From NCBI GenBank assembly GCA_036397755.1, contig DASWII010000061.1, positions 87,531 to 151,530 on the forward strand: 64,000 nucleotides of DNA, in the 5' to 3' direction. Below, one piece after another: positions 31,917-41,249 of this stretch. Every line of letters begins with the position of its first letter. Position 1 is the first letter of the stretch. Source of the stretch: CAMYLY01 sp036397755 (lineage in GTDB: Bacteria; Gemmatimonadota; Gemmatimonadetes; Gemmatimonadales; GWC2-71-9). Under the pieces are notes generated by a model. That model saw only the letters and a list, made by a program, of their open reading frames with translations. It had not been told where the DNA came from and did no database searches. The position numbers and the translations under genes are program-made.

Positions 31917-32494
31917 GACGCGGAGGCCCCGGACGCGTTCGCGAACACTTCCGTGAAATCGCGACCTTCGGAGACGGCCTGATACACGGCGTCCAGGATC
32001 ACCGGTGCGCCCGCGACGAAGCGGCAACGAGCATCGCCCCGCGTGCGGCACTCGACCTCCATGATCGCCAACGGCTTGCCGCCGGCCATTCTCGTCAGGA
32101 AATCGGCAAGCAGGCCGGCCGTAAAGTGACAACTGGGGAAGTCGCGTGCCTCCGTCGAGACCGCTTCCGCCCAATTGGTGGAGATGAGTGCCAGCCCGCT
32201 CTCACCGAGGCGATCGACCCGGACGTCGCCCCATCCGAGCTTGCTGAAGAACGCGGCGAGAACGTCACCCAACGCTTCGGCGTCCAGCGCGTCAGGACCG
32301 TCCACGCCCGCGAACCCTGGGAGCCACTGCTGGAAGGCCCCGTACATCTCTTCACCTGCGGCACTGCCGATCTCTTGCAACCGCTCCGCACCTCGTTGGC
32401 CGAGATCACTGAGGAGAGTCGCGCGCGCAGTGTGGAGCGCCTGCTTGCCGATCCCGACGACGCCGCTGGGGTGTGAGGCTTCGAGCATGAGCAT
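31913..32494 (-). CDS. V4R-domain protein
   Basis: A 193-aa protein whose C-terminal half (CHFTAGLLADFLTRMAGGKP, AIMEVECRTRGDARCRFVAG) is a V4R (4-vinyl reductase) domain, a small-molecule-binding fold also seen in BchJ and in sensors. It lacks a fused effector, so it is either a stand-alone sensor or a binding subunit. Neighbours give no pathway. The start at 32494 (or ATG 32488) lacks a clear ribosome site. Confidence 0.78.
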   Translation of the reverse strand: MLMLEASHPSGVVGIGKQALHTARATLLSDLGQRGAERLQEIGSAAGEEMYGAFQQWLPGFAGVDGPDALDAEALGDVLAAFFSKLGWGDVRVDRLGESGLALISTNWAEAVSTEARDFPSCHFTAGLLADFLTRMAGGKPLAIMEVECRTRGDARCRFVAGAPVILDAVYQAVSEGRDFTEVFANASGASAS

Positions 32495-32517
32495 GTGAGG
32501 GCTAGAGTCGCGTCAAA

Positions 32518-33333
32518 TTAGGGTTGCTCCGGAGGCCAACGCAAGCTCAGCGCGCTTTGGCTCTCTTCAGCGAACACTGCAATGGCGATCTCGACGAGAC
32601 GGTCCAATTCCTCGCTGGTGGTCGTCGAGAGCGTCTCCGGGCCGCCCGCCGAGGTCGTCTGGAGCAAGCGGAGGAGGAAAGCGAGCATGAGCCTGTGACG
32701 CGTCTCCAACCGCCGCGCCTCGGTGGAGGTGTCTTCCTGTCGATCCACGGCCGCGGCATAAGACGTCGCCGCGTGCAGCGCCTTGGCCGTGAGCCCGGCG
32801 ACGTGATGAATGAACTGGATGTCCGTCTGCGAGAAGCGGGGCCCGTGCTCGAACGTGCGGAGAAAGATCACGCCAAAGGGTCCGTCCGGACCGGTCATGG
32901 GAACCACCGTGATGCTCCGCACATGACGCGACCGGAGGATTCCCTGCACATGCTTAAGCCGGGCGTCGGCTTGGACGTCGGTGATGAACACCATCTCCCC
33001 GGTCTCGAGGGCTTCCCGCACTTCAGGATACCGGTCCAGCTCGACGTCCCACTGGCGGATGGACGGATCTTCGTAAGAGGCGACCAGGCGAGCGGTGCGG
33101 CCCGCCGACGTCGCGAGGAAGACGGCGCAACGATCGAGACCGAACTGATCGCCGAGCCTCCGGGTGACCACCTGCAAGATGTCGACGAAGTGAAGGCTGC
33201 CCAGGATCTCCTCGAGCAGTCCGACCGTGGCGCGGAGTCGGCGGTTGTCGTTCTCCAACTGCTCGATCCGAGGGTCGTCGGGACCACCATCGGGGGTATC
33301 GGAGGGATGCGGATCCATCGTCTGCATAGCCAT
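32518..33333 (-). CDS. GAF-domain protein with N-terminal coiled-coil segment
   Basis: A 271-aa protein. Residues 20-45 form a short coiled coil (PRIEQLENDNRRLRATVGLL). A GAF domain follows (FVDILQVVTRRLGDQFGLDRCAVFLATSA ... GPFGVIFLRTFEHGPRFSQTDIQFIHHVAGLTAKAL), then a helical C-terminus. No kinase, cyclase or HTH output is attached, so it probably signals through a partner. It is divergent from the aminopeptidase gene. A very long upstream open frame is antisense to that gene and was excluded. Confidence 0.82.
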   Translation of the reverse strand: MAMQTMDPHPSDTPDGGPDDPRIEQLENDNRRLRATVGLLEEILGSLHFVDILQVVTRRLGDQFGLDRCAVFLATSAGRTARLVASYEDPSIRQWDVELDRYPEVREALETGEMVFITDVQADARLKHVQGILRSRHVRSITVVPMTGPDGPFGVIFLRTFEHGPRFSQTDIQFIHHVAGLTAKALHAATSYAAAVDRQEDTSTEARRLETRHRLMLAFLLRLLQTTSAGGPETLSTTTSEELDRLVEIAIAVFAEESQSALSLRWPPEQP

Positions 33334-33414
33334 CGCCGCAGAATGTTGACGGGGTCGACGCTCGATCGTCAAGCGGCTAGGTTCTGCCCAACATCTTGAC
33401 GGAAGCGATGTGTC

Positions 33415-34773
33415 ATGCGCACTCGACTCGTATTTGCCCTCGTGTTCGCCAGCGCTCCGCTGCACGGTCAGTTGGCCGTTCCGCCGGCGCCGGAGCCAGT
33501 AGAGCAGTTGCCGGGGTTCGGGCGTCCCGTGCCCATTGAGGAGGTTCGGGCCCGCCGTCAGGCGCTGCTGGAGCAGATCGGCCCCGGTGTGGTGCTCCTT
33601 CCGGCCGCGCGACGCGCGAGAATCGATGAGTTGGTCATCCAAGACAATGACTTTCGGCAAGACGACTACTTCTTCTATCTCACCGGTCTGGAAACCGAGG
33701 ACGCGTGGCTGCTGCTGAGCGTGGCGGGCGGTGAGAGGGGCGAGACCCTGTTCTTGCCGGCGCGGGTTCCCCAACGGGAAACCTGGACCGGCAGGCGCCT
33801 TGGGCCCGGGCAGGACGCGGTGGCCCTGAGCGGGATCGGCGAGGTGCGTGAGTTGCAGCAGGATTCCCTCAGGAGCGCGGTCCTCGCGGCGCTGCACCGC
33901 ACGGGGGGGCCGCTGTACTTGGTGATGCGGGGGGCGATCGACGGGCGTGGCGAGCTCGAGCAATGGCGTGCGGGGTGGCCCGATGTCCGCGACGCCACGT
34001 CGATCATCAATGGCATGCGCGCGGTCAAGGACGCCGCTGAGATCGCTGCCCTGCGTCGCGCAATCACCATTACCGCGCAGGCGCACCGGGCGGCGATGCG
34101 GGAGATGCGTCCGGGGATGCGCGAGTACGAGGTCGAGGCCGTCATCGAGTACACCTTCCGCCGCCACGGGGCGGACCGGGTTGCGTTCCCGTCCATCGTG
34201 GGGAGCGGTCCCAACAGCACGACGCTGCACTATGACGTGAATCGCCGGACGATGGCGGCGGGAGATCTGGTCGTGATCGATATCGGCGCCGAGTACGGGC
34301 AGTACGCGGCCGACGTCACGCGGACCGTACCCGTCTCGGGGACGTACACACCGCGCCAGCGCGCCGTGTACGAGCTGGTTCTGGCGACGCAACAGACGGC
34401 CATCGATTCCGTGCGGCCGGGCCTGACACTCAGGGAGCTCGGTGCGATCGCCACGCGGTTCATGCGGGAGCACAGTACGGGAGTCTGCCCCGGAGACGAC
34501 TGCACGCCATATTTCAATCACGGCTTGAGCCACTGGCTTGGGATGCGGGTGCATGATGTCGGTGGACGCGTCCCGCTGGCGCCCGGCATGGTCTTCACGA
34601 TCGAGCCCGGCATCTACCTTCCGGATGAGCAGCTCGGGGTCCGGATCGAAGACGACATTTTGGTGACGACCACCGGAGCGGAAGTGCTGTCGCGCGGCGC
34701 ACCCCGCGCGGTCGATGACATTGAGGCTCTCATGCGTTCCGAACGCGGCGAGCGTGGGAATGGAGGATGGTGA
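33415..34773 (+). CDS. Exported Xaa-Pro aminopeptidase (M24B)
   Basis: A 452-aa protein with a signal peptide (MRTRLVFALVFASAPLHGQ). The creatinase N-domain is followed by the pita-bread catalytic domain with metal ligands in VIDIGAEYGQYAADVTRTV (Asp, Asp), GLSHWLGMRVHDVGG (His), TIEPGIYLP (Glu) and VRIEDDILVT (Glu). It removes the N-terminal residue before proline in the periplasm or outside the cell. Coupled to the next gene by TGATG (34771-34775). Confidence 0.93.
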   Translation: MRTRLVFALVFASAPLHGQLAVPPAPEPVEQLPGFGRPVPIEEVRARRQALLEQIGPGVVLLPAARRARIDELVIQDNDFRQDDYFFYLTGLETEDAWLLLSVAGGERGETLFLPARVPQRETWTGRRLGPGQDAVALSGIGEVRELQQDSLRSAVLAALHRTGGPLYLVMRGAIDGRGELEQWRAGWPDVRDATSIINGMRAVKDAAEIAALRRAITITAQAHRAAMREMRPGMREYEVEAVIEYTFRRHGADRVAFPSIVGSGPNSTTLHYDVNRRTMAAGDLVVIDIGAEYGQYAADVTRTVPVSGTYTPRQRAVYELVLATQQTAIDSVRPGLTLRELGAIATRFMREHSTGVCPGDDCTPYFNHGLSHWLGMRVHDVGGRVPLAPGMVFTIEPGIYLPDEQLGVRIEDDILVTTTGAEVLSRGAPRAVDDIEALMRSERGERGNGGW

Positions 34774-35102
34774 TGTTTCGCAAGGGACGAGAGGATCGTG
34801 AGCAGTCCGAGGATGTGATCGCGACCGAGACCGACGAAGAAGGGGAGGTCACCCAGGCACAGACGTCGGGACTCGTCGGGTTCATCGGCGGGGTCATCGT
34901 TGGAGCGCTCATCGGTGCCGGTATTGCGCTGCTGATCGCGCCCGAGCGCGGCGCCGTCACGCGCCGACGCATCCGCCAGAAACTCGAACATGCGTCCGAT
35001 GAAGCGATGGACCGTCTCGAGGACATCAAAGACGACGCGGGACGACGACTTCGCCGGGGACGCCGGCGTGTCCGGCGCCAGCGCACGCACGTGGCCGACT
35101 AG
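34773..35102 (+). CDS. YtxH-domain membrane-anchored protein
   Basis: A 109-aa protein. An acidic N-terminus is followed by a glycine-zipper membrane segment (GLVGFIGGVIVGALIGAGIALLIAP) and a basic helical tail with repeated arginines, typical of YtxH proteins. ATG 34773 has GGAGG at the best spacing. The function is unknown; the family is often linked to general stress. Its end overlaps the convergent TPR gene by four bases. Confidence 0.85.
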   Translation: MFRKGREDREQSEDVIATETDEEGEVTQAQTSGLVGFIGGVIVGALIGAGIALLIAPERGAVTRRRIRQKLEHASDEAMDRLEDIKDDAGRRLRRGRRRVRRQRTHVAD

Positions 35103-35881
35103 CGGTCCTCGCGCTCCCGCAGGCGCGAGAGGAGTTCGGCGGCCTCCCGCTGGTAGAGCGGATCCAGGACGTCGGTGGTCGGCGCCAGCGACGCGGCGCG
35201 TTCCAGCTGGGTGATGGCGTCGGCGGGTCGGTCGGTGTCCGCATAGATCTCGCCGAGCTCGCGCCGGTGAAACACGTGCTCCGGGCGAATGGCCACGGCA
35301 CGCTCGAGATGGGCGGTGGCCGAGTCCCAGTTCGCGATGGCCATGAAATCGGCTCCCAACAGCGTGCGGGCGAGAAAGCGCGTAACGCCCGAAAGGCGGA
35401 GGACCTCCGCGTGCCACGCGCCCATCACGTGATGCGCCCCGTCGTGATCGGGGTCCAGCTCCAGCGCCCGCGCCGCGGCTGAGTAGATCTCGCGACCGAA
35501 TTGCACGCGCTCTTTGCCACCCTTGGTGCGAGAGAGTTGGCCGAGCGCCAGGGCCAACGCGAAGTGTGCGTCGGCGAGCGTCGAATCGAGCCGCACCGCC
35601 AGTCTTGCGTAGAGCGTGGCGACGTTATAGAGCGAATCACGCCGTGCTGCCGTGCGGCGGTCCTGCAGCTGCTTGGCTACGTCGACTTGCGAGCGGGCGA
35701 ACCGCCAGGCCGCGTCGGCCGAGGATTCGAGCGCGAAGGCCGCGCGGTAGTGCTCGAGCGCCGCGGCGGGATCCAACGCGTGGTGTAGACTGTCGCCGGA
35801 GGCAAGGTGGTCGTGCGCGGTCTGAGCAGCCACCGGAGCCGACACCGCAAGAGTTGCGACAGCCAAAGGGAGCAGGCGCAT
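35099..35881 (-). CDS. Exported tetratricopeptide-repeat protein
   Basis: A 260-aa protein with a signal peptide (MRLLPLAVATLAVSAPVAAQ) and several TPR-like units (HHALDPAAALEHYRAAFAL, IYSAAARALELDPDHDGAHH, HLERAVAIRPEHVFHRREL, ADAITQLERAASLAPTTD). It is probably a periplasmic scaffold. It is convergent with the YtxH gene. The frame extends upstream to 35998 but the signal peptide fixes the start at 35881. Confidence 0.85.
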   Translation of the reverse strand: MRLLPLAVATLAVSAPVAAQTAHDHLASGDSLHHALDPAAALEHYRAAFALESSADAAWRFARSQVDVAKQLQDRRTAARRDSLYNVATLYARLAVRLDSTLADAHFALALALGQLSRTKGGKERVQFGREIYSAAARALELDPDHDGAHHVMGAWHAEVLRLSGVTRFLARTLLGADFMAIANWDSATAHLERAVAIRPEHVFHRRELGEIYADTDRPADAITQLERAASLAPTTDVLDPLYQREAAELLSRLREREDR

Positions 35882-36004
35882 CGTACGAGATCCAGGGATC
35901 GAGGGAGACACAGGCGGCAAATGTCGGTTCCCGCATCGATCGTGCGCAAGCGCCTTGGGACGCCACACCTGCCGGGCCCCGGCGACACTCAAGACCACAT
36001 GCGG

Positions 36005-36220
36005 TCAGGGCTGTGGAGCGCCCGGCCCCCAGTCGGGAACCTCCTCGGCAGCCTCATCCGGCGTTGCGAACGCGTCCACATCTCGCACCTCTCGCTCGGC
36101 CTTGTCGAGGATGTCGCGATCGATCTCCGTGGGACCGGCCAGTGGCCGGTTGCGCCTCGCCAGCCACGCGACGACGCCCCCGAGCACGAGGAGTACGAAG
36201 ACGGTCGATATCGGTGTCAT
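36005..36220 (-). CDS. Small single-pass membrane protein, 71 aa
   Basis: The N-terminal helix ISTVFVLLVLGGVVAWLA is followed by a soluble charged tail (IDRDILDKAEREVRDVDAF). No family is recognised. It lies 25 bp downstream of the GroES-like gene on the same strand and may be co-transcribed with it. Confidence 0.6.
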   Translation of the reverse strand: MTPISTVFVLLVLGGVVAWLARRNRPLAGPTEIDRDILDKAEREVRDVDAFATPDEAAEEVPDWGPGAPQP

Positions 36221-36245
36221 TCCCGCGCCACGGGACGAGCGGTGA

Positions 36246-36629
36246 CTAGGCCGTCAGATCGTCGAGGGGGTCGTCGGCGCGCACCAGGACGAGAATGGCT
36301 GCCTGGGGAACGACCAGGTATCGCTTGTCCTCAAACGTGATCTCCACCGCGGCCTTGCGGAAGAACAACGCGTAATCGCCCACGTCAGCCTGCATCGGGA
36401 CGTACCGCGTCTCGCTGGCGGTTTGCTTCCATGGCTCTTCGTCGACTTCCGTGGGGGCGGACAGCGGCGTGCCGGGGCCGGTGGCGACGATCCGGCCACT
36501 TTGCACCGCCTTCTGATCAATCGCTGTGGATGGCAGGTAGAGGCCGACGTTCGTGCGCTCCTCGCCCTCCTGCGGCGCGATGAGAACGCGATCGCCAACA
36601 ACGACCAGGCGCTTGCGCGGCTCGCTCAT
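36246..36629 (-). CDS. Divergent GroES-family co-chaperonin-like protein
   Basis: About 127 aa. The Cpn10 beta-barrel pattern is visible (RLVVVGDRVLIAPQEGEERTNVGLYLP, SGRIVATGPG, DYALFFRKAAVEITFEDKRYLVV), but the protein is some 30 residues longer than GroES, with an insert around EVDEEPWKQTASETRY and an unusual mobile loop. No groEL is adjacent. It may be a specialised co-chaperonin; the fold call is good, the function is inferred. ATG 36629 was chosen over an upstream GTG. Confidence 0.75.
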   Translation of the reverse strand: MSEPRKRLVVVGDRVLIAPQEGEERTNVGLYLPSTAIDQKAVQSGRIVATGPGTPLSAPTEVDEEPWKQTASETRYVPMQADVGDYALFFRKAAVEITFEDKRYLVVPQAAILVLVRADDPLDDLTA

Positions 36630-36675
36630 GACGGGAATCAACACTGCCGCGGGGCCGTGCGCCAGGTCGAGTGAA

Positions 36676-39219
36676 TCAGTCGCTCAGCTGTCGCAGAACG
36701 GCGAGTGGCGCACGACGCAGCACGTCACGGCTGCTGGTGGCGCCGATGAGCATCGTGAGGCCGACCGCTCCGCCCGCGAAGGCCAGCACCTGGGCGACAG
36801 GAACGGTGATCTCCAACTCGAAAAAGAACCGCACTAAAGACCAACCGGACGCGAGTCCCAGCACACTCCCGGTCACCGCCGAGAGCATTCCGAGAGCTGC
36901 GTATTCCGCGAGCAGTACCGTGCGTACCTGGTGCCCGCGTGCCCCCAACGTGCGCAGCAAGACGCTTTCCCGCAGCCGCTGGAAGCGCGACGTCGCCACG
37001 GCCCCGATCAGCACGATGATACCGGTGGCGAGGCTGAACAGCGCCATGAACCGGATGGCGAGGGTGACGTTGGAAACGATGCGGTCCAACGCCTGCTGCA
37101 CGGACGCCAAATCGATGATGGAGACGTTGGGAAACCGGCGGACGATATCGCGCTGCACTCTTGCACGTGCAGCCTCGTCAACCTGCCGAACGAGTGCCAC
37201 CACGGTCTGTGGGGCCTCGTCGAGGACACCGGGCTCGAACACGAAGAAGAAGTTGGTCTCGAATCGCGCCCAGTTCACGCGCCGCACGCTCGTGATCACC
37301 GTCTCAACTGAAACCCCTTGGACGTCCCAGGTGAGACGATCGCCGAGGCCGACGTGAAGCTCGGCGGCGATGTCCTCCTCAATGGACACCCGCGCGGGTG
37401 AAGCCGAATCGCGTGGCTCGGTCCACCAGGTCCCCGCGACGAGTTTCTCCGTCTCGGTGAGCGACGCACGATAGGTGTGGCGGTATTCTCGGCGGAGCGC
37501 CCACCGATCCGGCGGGTTCGGGTCCTGCGTGAGCACATCGGCGATCGGTACGCCGCGGAGGGCTTCGATGCGTGCCGGAATAATGGGCGTCACCTCGCGC
37601 AGTTCGCTCCGCGATGCCTCGAGCATCGCGACGACGGAATCGCGTTGGTCGCTCTGCACGTCGAACAGTACGAGATTCGGTCGCTGCGCGTCGGGATCCA
37701 CCGTCAGCTGTGTGATCAGACTGTGCTGAATGACACCCACGGTCGTCAGGAGGAAGATCCCGAATCCCGCCGCCAGCGTCACGGCGATCGTCTGGTTGTG
37801 GGGGCGAAAGAGGTTGGCCACTCCCTGACGCAGTGCATACGGCGCGGTCTTAGGGAAGAAGCGCCGGGCGGCGCGGCGCAGCAAGAGCGCGAACACCCAC
37901 AGGATGGCAATCGTCGCGGTAACCCCCGCGCCGAACGCGAGACCCGCGATCCAGTGGGGTGCTTGCCACACACTCAGTCCGATCGCCAGTCCGACGAGGG
38001 CGAAGATGACACCCCAGCGCGCCCGATCGCGATACCACGCCCCGAGATCCTCCACGTCGTGACGCAACGCCCGGAGCGGCGACACGTGTCGGATCGCCAA
38101 CAGCGGCAGCAGCGCGAAGAGCATCGCGACGCCCACGCCTAGCGCAATGCCGCCGCCGACGGTCGCGAGCGAGAGCCGCGGCGTGATCCGCACCGGGAGG
38201 AACTCGACCAGGACCCGCGGGAGTGCGAGCTGTACCCCCACGCCGAGCGCGGCGCCCAGCGTCGCGCCAACCAGCCCGAGCCCGCCGGCTTCGATCAGAT
38301 AGGTGGTGAAGGCCGCGGCGCGCGTCGCGCCCAGGCAACGCAGTGTCGCCACCGTGGGAAGTTTGCTCGACACGTACACGTGGATGGCGCTGGCGACCCC
38401 AATACCGCCCAGCAGCAGCGCAATGAGCCCCATCAAGCCCAGGAACCGGGCCTGCGTGTCGAGCACCTCGGTGAGTTCCTCCTCGCGTTCCGCCACCGTA
38501 TCGAAGCCGACCCGCCAGGCACGGAGCTGCTCGTTATGGGTGTTGAGAAACCGATCTGCCTCTCGCGCGTCATCCACCCTGATGTACATCGTGTACCGCA
38601 CAAGACTGCCGAACTGCACGAGCTGGGTTGCGTCGAGGTGCGTCGCGTCGACGAACGCACGCGGCCCGATGGCGGTGAAGAAGCTCACCTCACCCGGCAC
38701 GCTGCGTAGGACGCCGGTGATGCGGAAGCGAGCCTCGCCAATGGACACCGAGTCGCCGACCTCCGCGCCCAGGTACACCAACAGCGCCGGGTCCACGATC
38801 ACGTGGCGTCCCGCCGTCAACTCGTGCCACGCGGTCGCCGGCTCCGTCTCGATGGCGCCATAGAACGGATAGCCGGCCTCCACCGCTCGCAACTGGGCGA
38901 GGCGCGTTGCGCCGGAACGCTCTGCCAGGATCATGGAACCCAGCGTGGTGAGACGCGCGCGATCGGCGCCCGCGCTCACGAGGGAATCGACCACCCGCTC
39001 GAGCGAGTCGGGAAAGGGAGTGCGGGACCGCAGTTCGAGGTCTGCGCCCAACAAGGCCCGTGACTCCGCGCGCACGGCGCGTTGCAGGTCGAGTCGGTAT
39101 GCGTTGATCGCGACCAGAGCGGCAACGCCGAGCGTAATGGCACCGACGTACAGACCCAGCCCCCCGCGGCTCGCGCGGCTCTCCCGTCGCGCCATGGTCA
39201 GACTGAACCGCCAGTTCAT
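36676..39219 (-). CDS. ybbP: ABC transporter permease, YbbP-like (FtsX/MacB fold)
   Basis: An 847-aa protein with two FtsX domains: an N-terminal transmembrane helix (GLGLYVGAITLGVAALVAI), a large periplasmic domain, a central helix bundle (GLMGLIALLLGGIGVASAIHVYV), a second periplasmic region and a C-terminal bundle ending LRQLSD. Size and architecture match YbbP. With the YbbA-like ATPase encoded upstream (ATGA overlap) and TesA divergent, the tesA-ybbA-ybbP neighbourhood known from E. coli is kept. It probably extrudes or extracts lipophilic substrates. Confidence 0.9.
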   Translation of the reverse strand: MNWRFSLTMARRESRASRGGLGLYVGAITLGVAALVAINAYRLDLQRAVRAESRALLGADLELRSRTPFPDSLERVVDSLVSAGADRARLTTLGSMILAERSGATRLAQLRAVEAGYPFYGAIETEPATAWHELTAGRHVIVDPALLVYLGAEVGDSVSIGEARFRITGVLRSVPGEVSFFTAIGPRAFVDATHLDATQLVQFGSLVRYTMYIRVDDAREADRFLNTHNEQLRAWRVGFDTVAEREEELTEVLDTQARFLGLMGLIALLLGGIGVASAIHVYVSSKLPTVATLRCLGATRAAAFTTYLIEAGGLGLVGATLGAALGVGVQLALPRVLVEFLPVRITPRLSLATVGGGIALGVGVAMLFALLPLLAIRHVSPLRALRHDVEDLGAWYRDRARWGVIFALVGLAIGLSVWQAPHWIAGLAFGAGVTATIAILWVFALLLRRAARRFFPKTAPYALRQGVANLFRPHNQTIAVTLAAGFGIFLLTTVGVIQHSLITQLTVDPDAQRPNLVLFDVQSDQRDSVVAMLEASRSELREVTPIIPARIEALRGVPIADVLTQDPNPPDRWALRREYRHTYRASLTETEKLVAGTWWTEPRDSASPARVSIEEDIAAELHVGLGDRLTWDVQGVSVETVITSVRRVNWARFETNFFFVFEPGVLDEAPQTVVALVRQVDEAARARVQRDIVRRFPNVSIIDLASVQQALDRIVSNVTLAIRFMALFSLATGIIVLIGAVATSRFQRLRESVLLRTLGARGHQVRTVLLAEYAALGMLSAVTGSVLGLASGWSLVRFFFELEITVPVAQVLAFAGGAVGLTMLIGATSSRDVLRRAPLAVLRQLSD

Positions 39220-39905
39220 CGAGCCGTCATCGTATGATCTTCCACGATCCGGCCCCCGCGGAGCCGCACGATGCGATGGGTGCGCTCCGCCAACGCCTGG
39301 TCGTGAGTCACCAGCACCAGCGTGGTGTGCCGCTCCTCATTGAGATTCACCAGTAGATCGATCACGGCGGCGCCCGTCTCGGCGTCGAGATTCCCCGTCG
39401 GCTCGTCGGCGAACAAGATGCGCGGCTCGTTCGCAAACGCTCGCGCCAGCGCGACGCGCTGCTGCTCGCCTCCGGAGAGCTGCGCGGGGTAGTGGTGCCT
39501 GCGCTCGGCAAGCCCGACACGCGCGAGGAGATCAGCCGCACGTTCCACGGCGTGCGCACCACCGCGCCCGCGGAGTTCCACCGGCACCAACACGTTCTCC
39601 AGCGCGGTCAGCGTCGGAATGAGTTGAAACGTCTGGAACACGAAGCCGATCCGCTGGGCCCGGAGCGTTGCACGCTCATCTTCCGACAGGCTCGCGAGAT
39701 CCACGCCGTCCAGCCGCACCGATCCCCGCGTCGGGCGGTCGAGGCCGGCCAGCAAACCCAGTAACGTCGTCTTTCCGCTTCCCGACGGCCCGATAATGGC
39801 CAGAGATGCCTCCGCCGGAACATGCAGGTCGATGTCGGTCAACACGGTCAGTGGCCGCCCGCCACTCGTGTATGTTTGTTCGAGGTTTCTCGCGATGATC
39901 ATCAT
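39216..39905 (-). CDS. ybbA: ABC transporter ATP-binding protein, YbbA/LolD-like
   Basis: A 229-aa ATPase of the LolD/MacB class: Walker A GPSGSGKTT, FVFQTFQLIPTLTALENV, signature LSGGEQQRVALARAF and Walker B ILFADEPTGNLD. It energises the YbbP-like permease encoded downstream. The start is ATG 39905 or 39902; either way its start codon overlaps or abuts that of the divergent tesA gene. Confidence 0.93.
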   Translation of the reverse strand: MMIIARNLEQTYTSGGRPLTVLTDIDLHVPAEASLAIIGPSGSGKTTLLGLLAGLDRPTRGSVRLDGVDLASLSEDERATLRAQRIGFVFQTFQLIPTLTALENVLVPVELRGRGGAHAVERAADLLARVGLAERRHHYPAQLSGGEQQRVALARAFANEPRILFADEPTGNLDAETGAAVIDLLVNLNEERHTTLVLVTHDQALAERTHRIVRLRGGRIVEDHTMTAR

Positions 39906-40626
39906 GACTCAGAAGATACACGCAGGGGTGATGGCGGTCGCCTTGGCGGTCGGATGCACCGGGGGAGATGGCGCGCCCGCCGCCGAACCGGCGCGGAACG
40001 AGCGGCGTTTGGCCGCGCTCCCCGCCCGAAACGGGGAGGACGTTCGGCCGTCCGTGCTGGTGCTGGGGACCAGCCTCACCGCCGGACTCGGTGTTGCGCT
40101 CGAACAGGCCTATCCATCCCTCCTCCAGGAACGCGCGGATAGCGCCGGGTTGGCCTTTCGGATCGTCAACGCCGGTGTCAGCGGGGAAACCTCGGCCGCC
40201 GGATTGCGGCGCATCGACTGGCTGCTGCGGCAGCCAGTGGCCGTGATGGTGCTCGAACTCGGCGCGAACGACGGACTGCGGGGGCTGCCCGTCCAGCAGC
40301 TCGAGGACAATCTCCAGGCCATCATCGATCGCACCCGAGCGGCCCATCCCGATGTCGTCATCGTGGTGGCCGGAATGGAAGCGCCACCGAATCTCGGACG
40401 CCGCTACACGAACGACTTCCGCGACGTGTACCGATCGATCGCGGAACGCAATCGGGCACGGCTGATTCCGTTCATCCTCGAGGGGGTCGCCGCCGAGGAG
40501 GATCTCAACCAGCCGGATGGGATCCACCCGACTCCTGACGGGCATCGCATGATCGCGACCACGGTGTGGAACATTTTGGAGCCTGTCCTCGACTCGCTTG
40601 CCACCAGCGGGGGGCGCACGCCGTGA
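39904..40626 (+). CDS. tesA: GDSL/SGNH esterase-thioesterase, TesA-like lipoprotein
   Basis: A 240-aa SGNH hydrolase. Block I reads VLGTSLTAGLGV (GTSL instead of GDSL), block II has NAGVSGETS, block III ELGANDGLRG and block V DGIHPTPDGH. The N-terminus is a lipoprotein signal (VMAVALAVGC), so it is likely anchored in the periplasm, unlike soluble E. coli TesA. It hydrolyses acyl thioesters or esters. Divergent from ybbA-ybbP, as in E. coli; coupled to the next gene (GTGA, 40623-40626). Confidence 0.9.
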   Translation: MTQKIHAGVMAVALAVGCTGGDGAPAAEPARNERRLAALPARNGEDVRPSVLVLGTSLTAGLGVALEQAYPSLLQERADSAGLAFRIVNAGVSGETSAAGLRRIDWLLRQPVAVMVLELGANDGLRGLPVQQLEDNLQAIIDRTRAAHPDVVIVVAGMEAPPNLGRRYTNDFRDVYRSIAERNRARLIPFILEGVAAEEDLNQPDGIHPTPDGHRMIATTVWNILEPVLDSLATSGGRTP

Positions 40627-41249
40627 ACGTGGTGGCCCCCACGAAGATCGTGTGCATCGGCAAGAACTATGCGGCACATGCGCGCGAAATGGGCGGTGCG
40701 GTTCCCCAGGAGCCGCTGATCTTCCTGAAGCCCCCGTCGGCCGTGATCGGGAATGGAGACGCCATCATTCTCCCAGCTGACAGCGCACGAGTCGAGCACG
40801 AGGCCGAGATCGGGCTGGTCATTCGTTCCCGCTGTCGCCACGTGACCGCAGACTGCGCGCTGCAGGCGATTGGTGGGATCACGTGCGTGAACGACGTCAC
40901 CGCCCGCGACCTGCAGCAGCGGGACGGGCAGTGGACCCGGGGGAAGGGGTTCGACACGTTTTGTCCGGTCGGCCCGCAGGTGGTGCCGCTGGACGCGTGT
41001 CCGCCGCTCGAGGAGCTGCTCGTGATCTGCCGGGTGAATGGGGTAGAACGGCAGCGGGGTCGCGCCGCCGAGATGATGTTCGGGATTCCGCAGATCATTG
41101 CGTACGTGACGCGGATCATGACGCTCGAACCCGGTGATCTCATTGCCACGGGCACCCCGGAGGGAGTGGGGCCCCTGGCGCCGGGCGATGTCGTCGAAGT
41201 AGAGGTGGGCGGCGTCGGGGTGCTCAGCAATCCGGTCGAGCAGCCCTAG
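40623..41249 (+). CDS. Fumarylacetoacetate hydrolase family protein
   Basis: A 208-aa FAH-fold enzyme with the family start KIVCIGKNYAAHAREMG, metal ligands in EHEAEIGLVI and CVNDVTARDLQQRDGQW, and the GDLIATGTPEGVGPL segment. Such small FAH proteins act as acylpyruvases or oxaloacetate decarboxylase/tautomerases; the substrate cannot be assigned. GTG 40623 overlaps the tesA stop. Confidence 0.92.
   Translation: MNVVAPTKIVCIGKNYAAHAREMGGAVPQEPLIFLKPPSAVIGNGDAIILPADSARVEHEAEIGLVIRSRCRHVTADCALQAIGGITCVNDVTARDLQQRDGQWTRGKGFDTFCPVGPQVVPLDACPPLEELLVICRVNGVERQRGRAAEMMFGIPQIIAYVTRIMTLEPGDLIATGTPEGVGPLAPGDVVEVEVGGVGVLSNPVEQP

Noticed and set aside
33334..34554. N-terminal extension of the GAF protein by about 400 codons
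   Set aside because: The extension is antisense to the Xaa-Pro aminopeptidase; GAF homology starts only after 33333.
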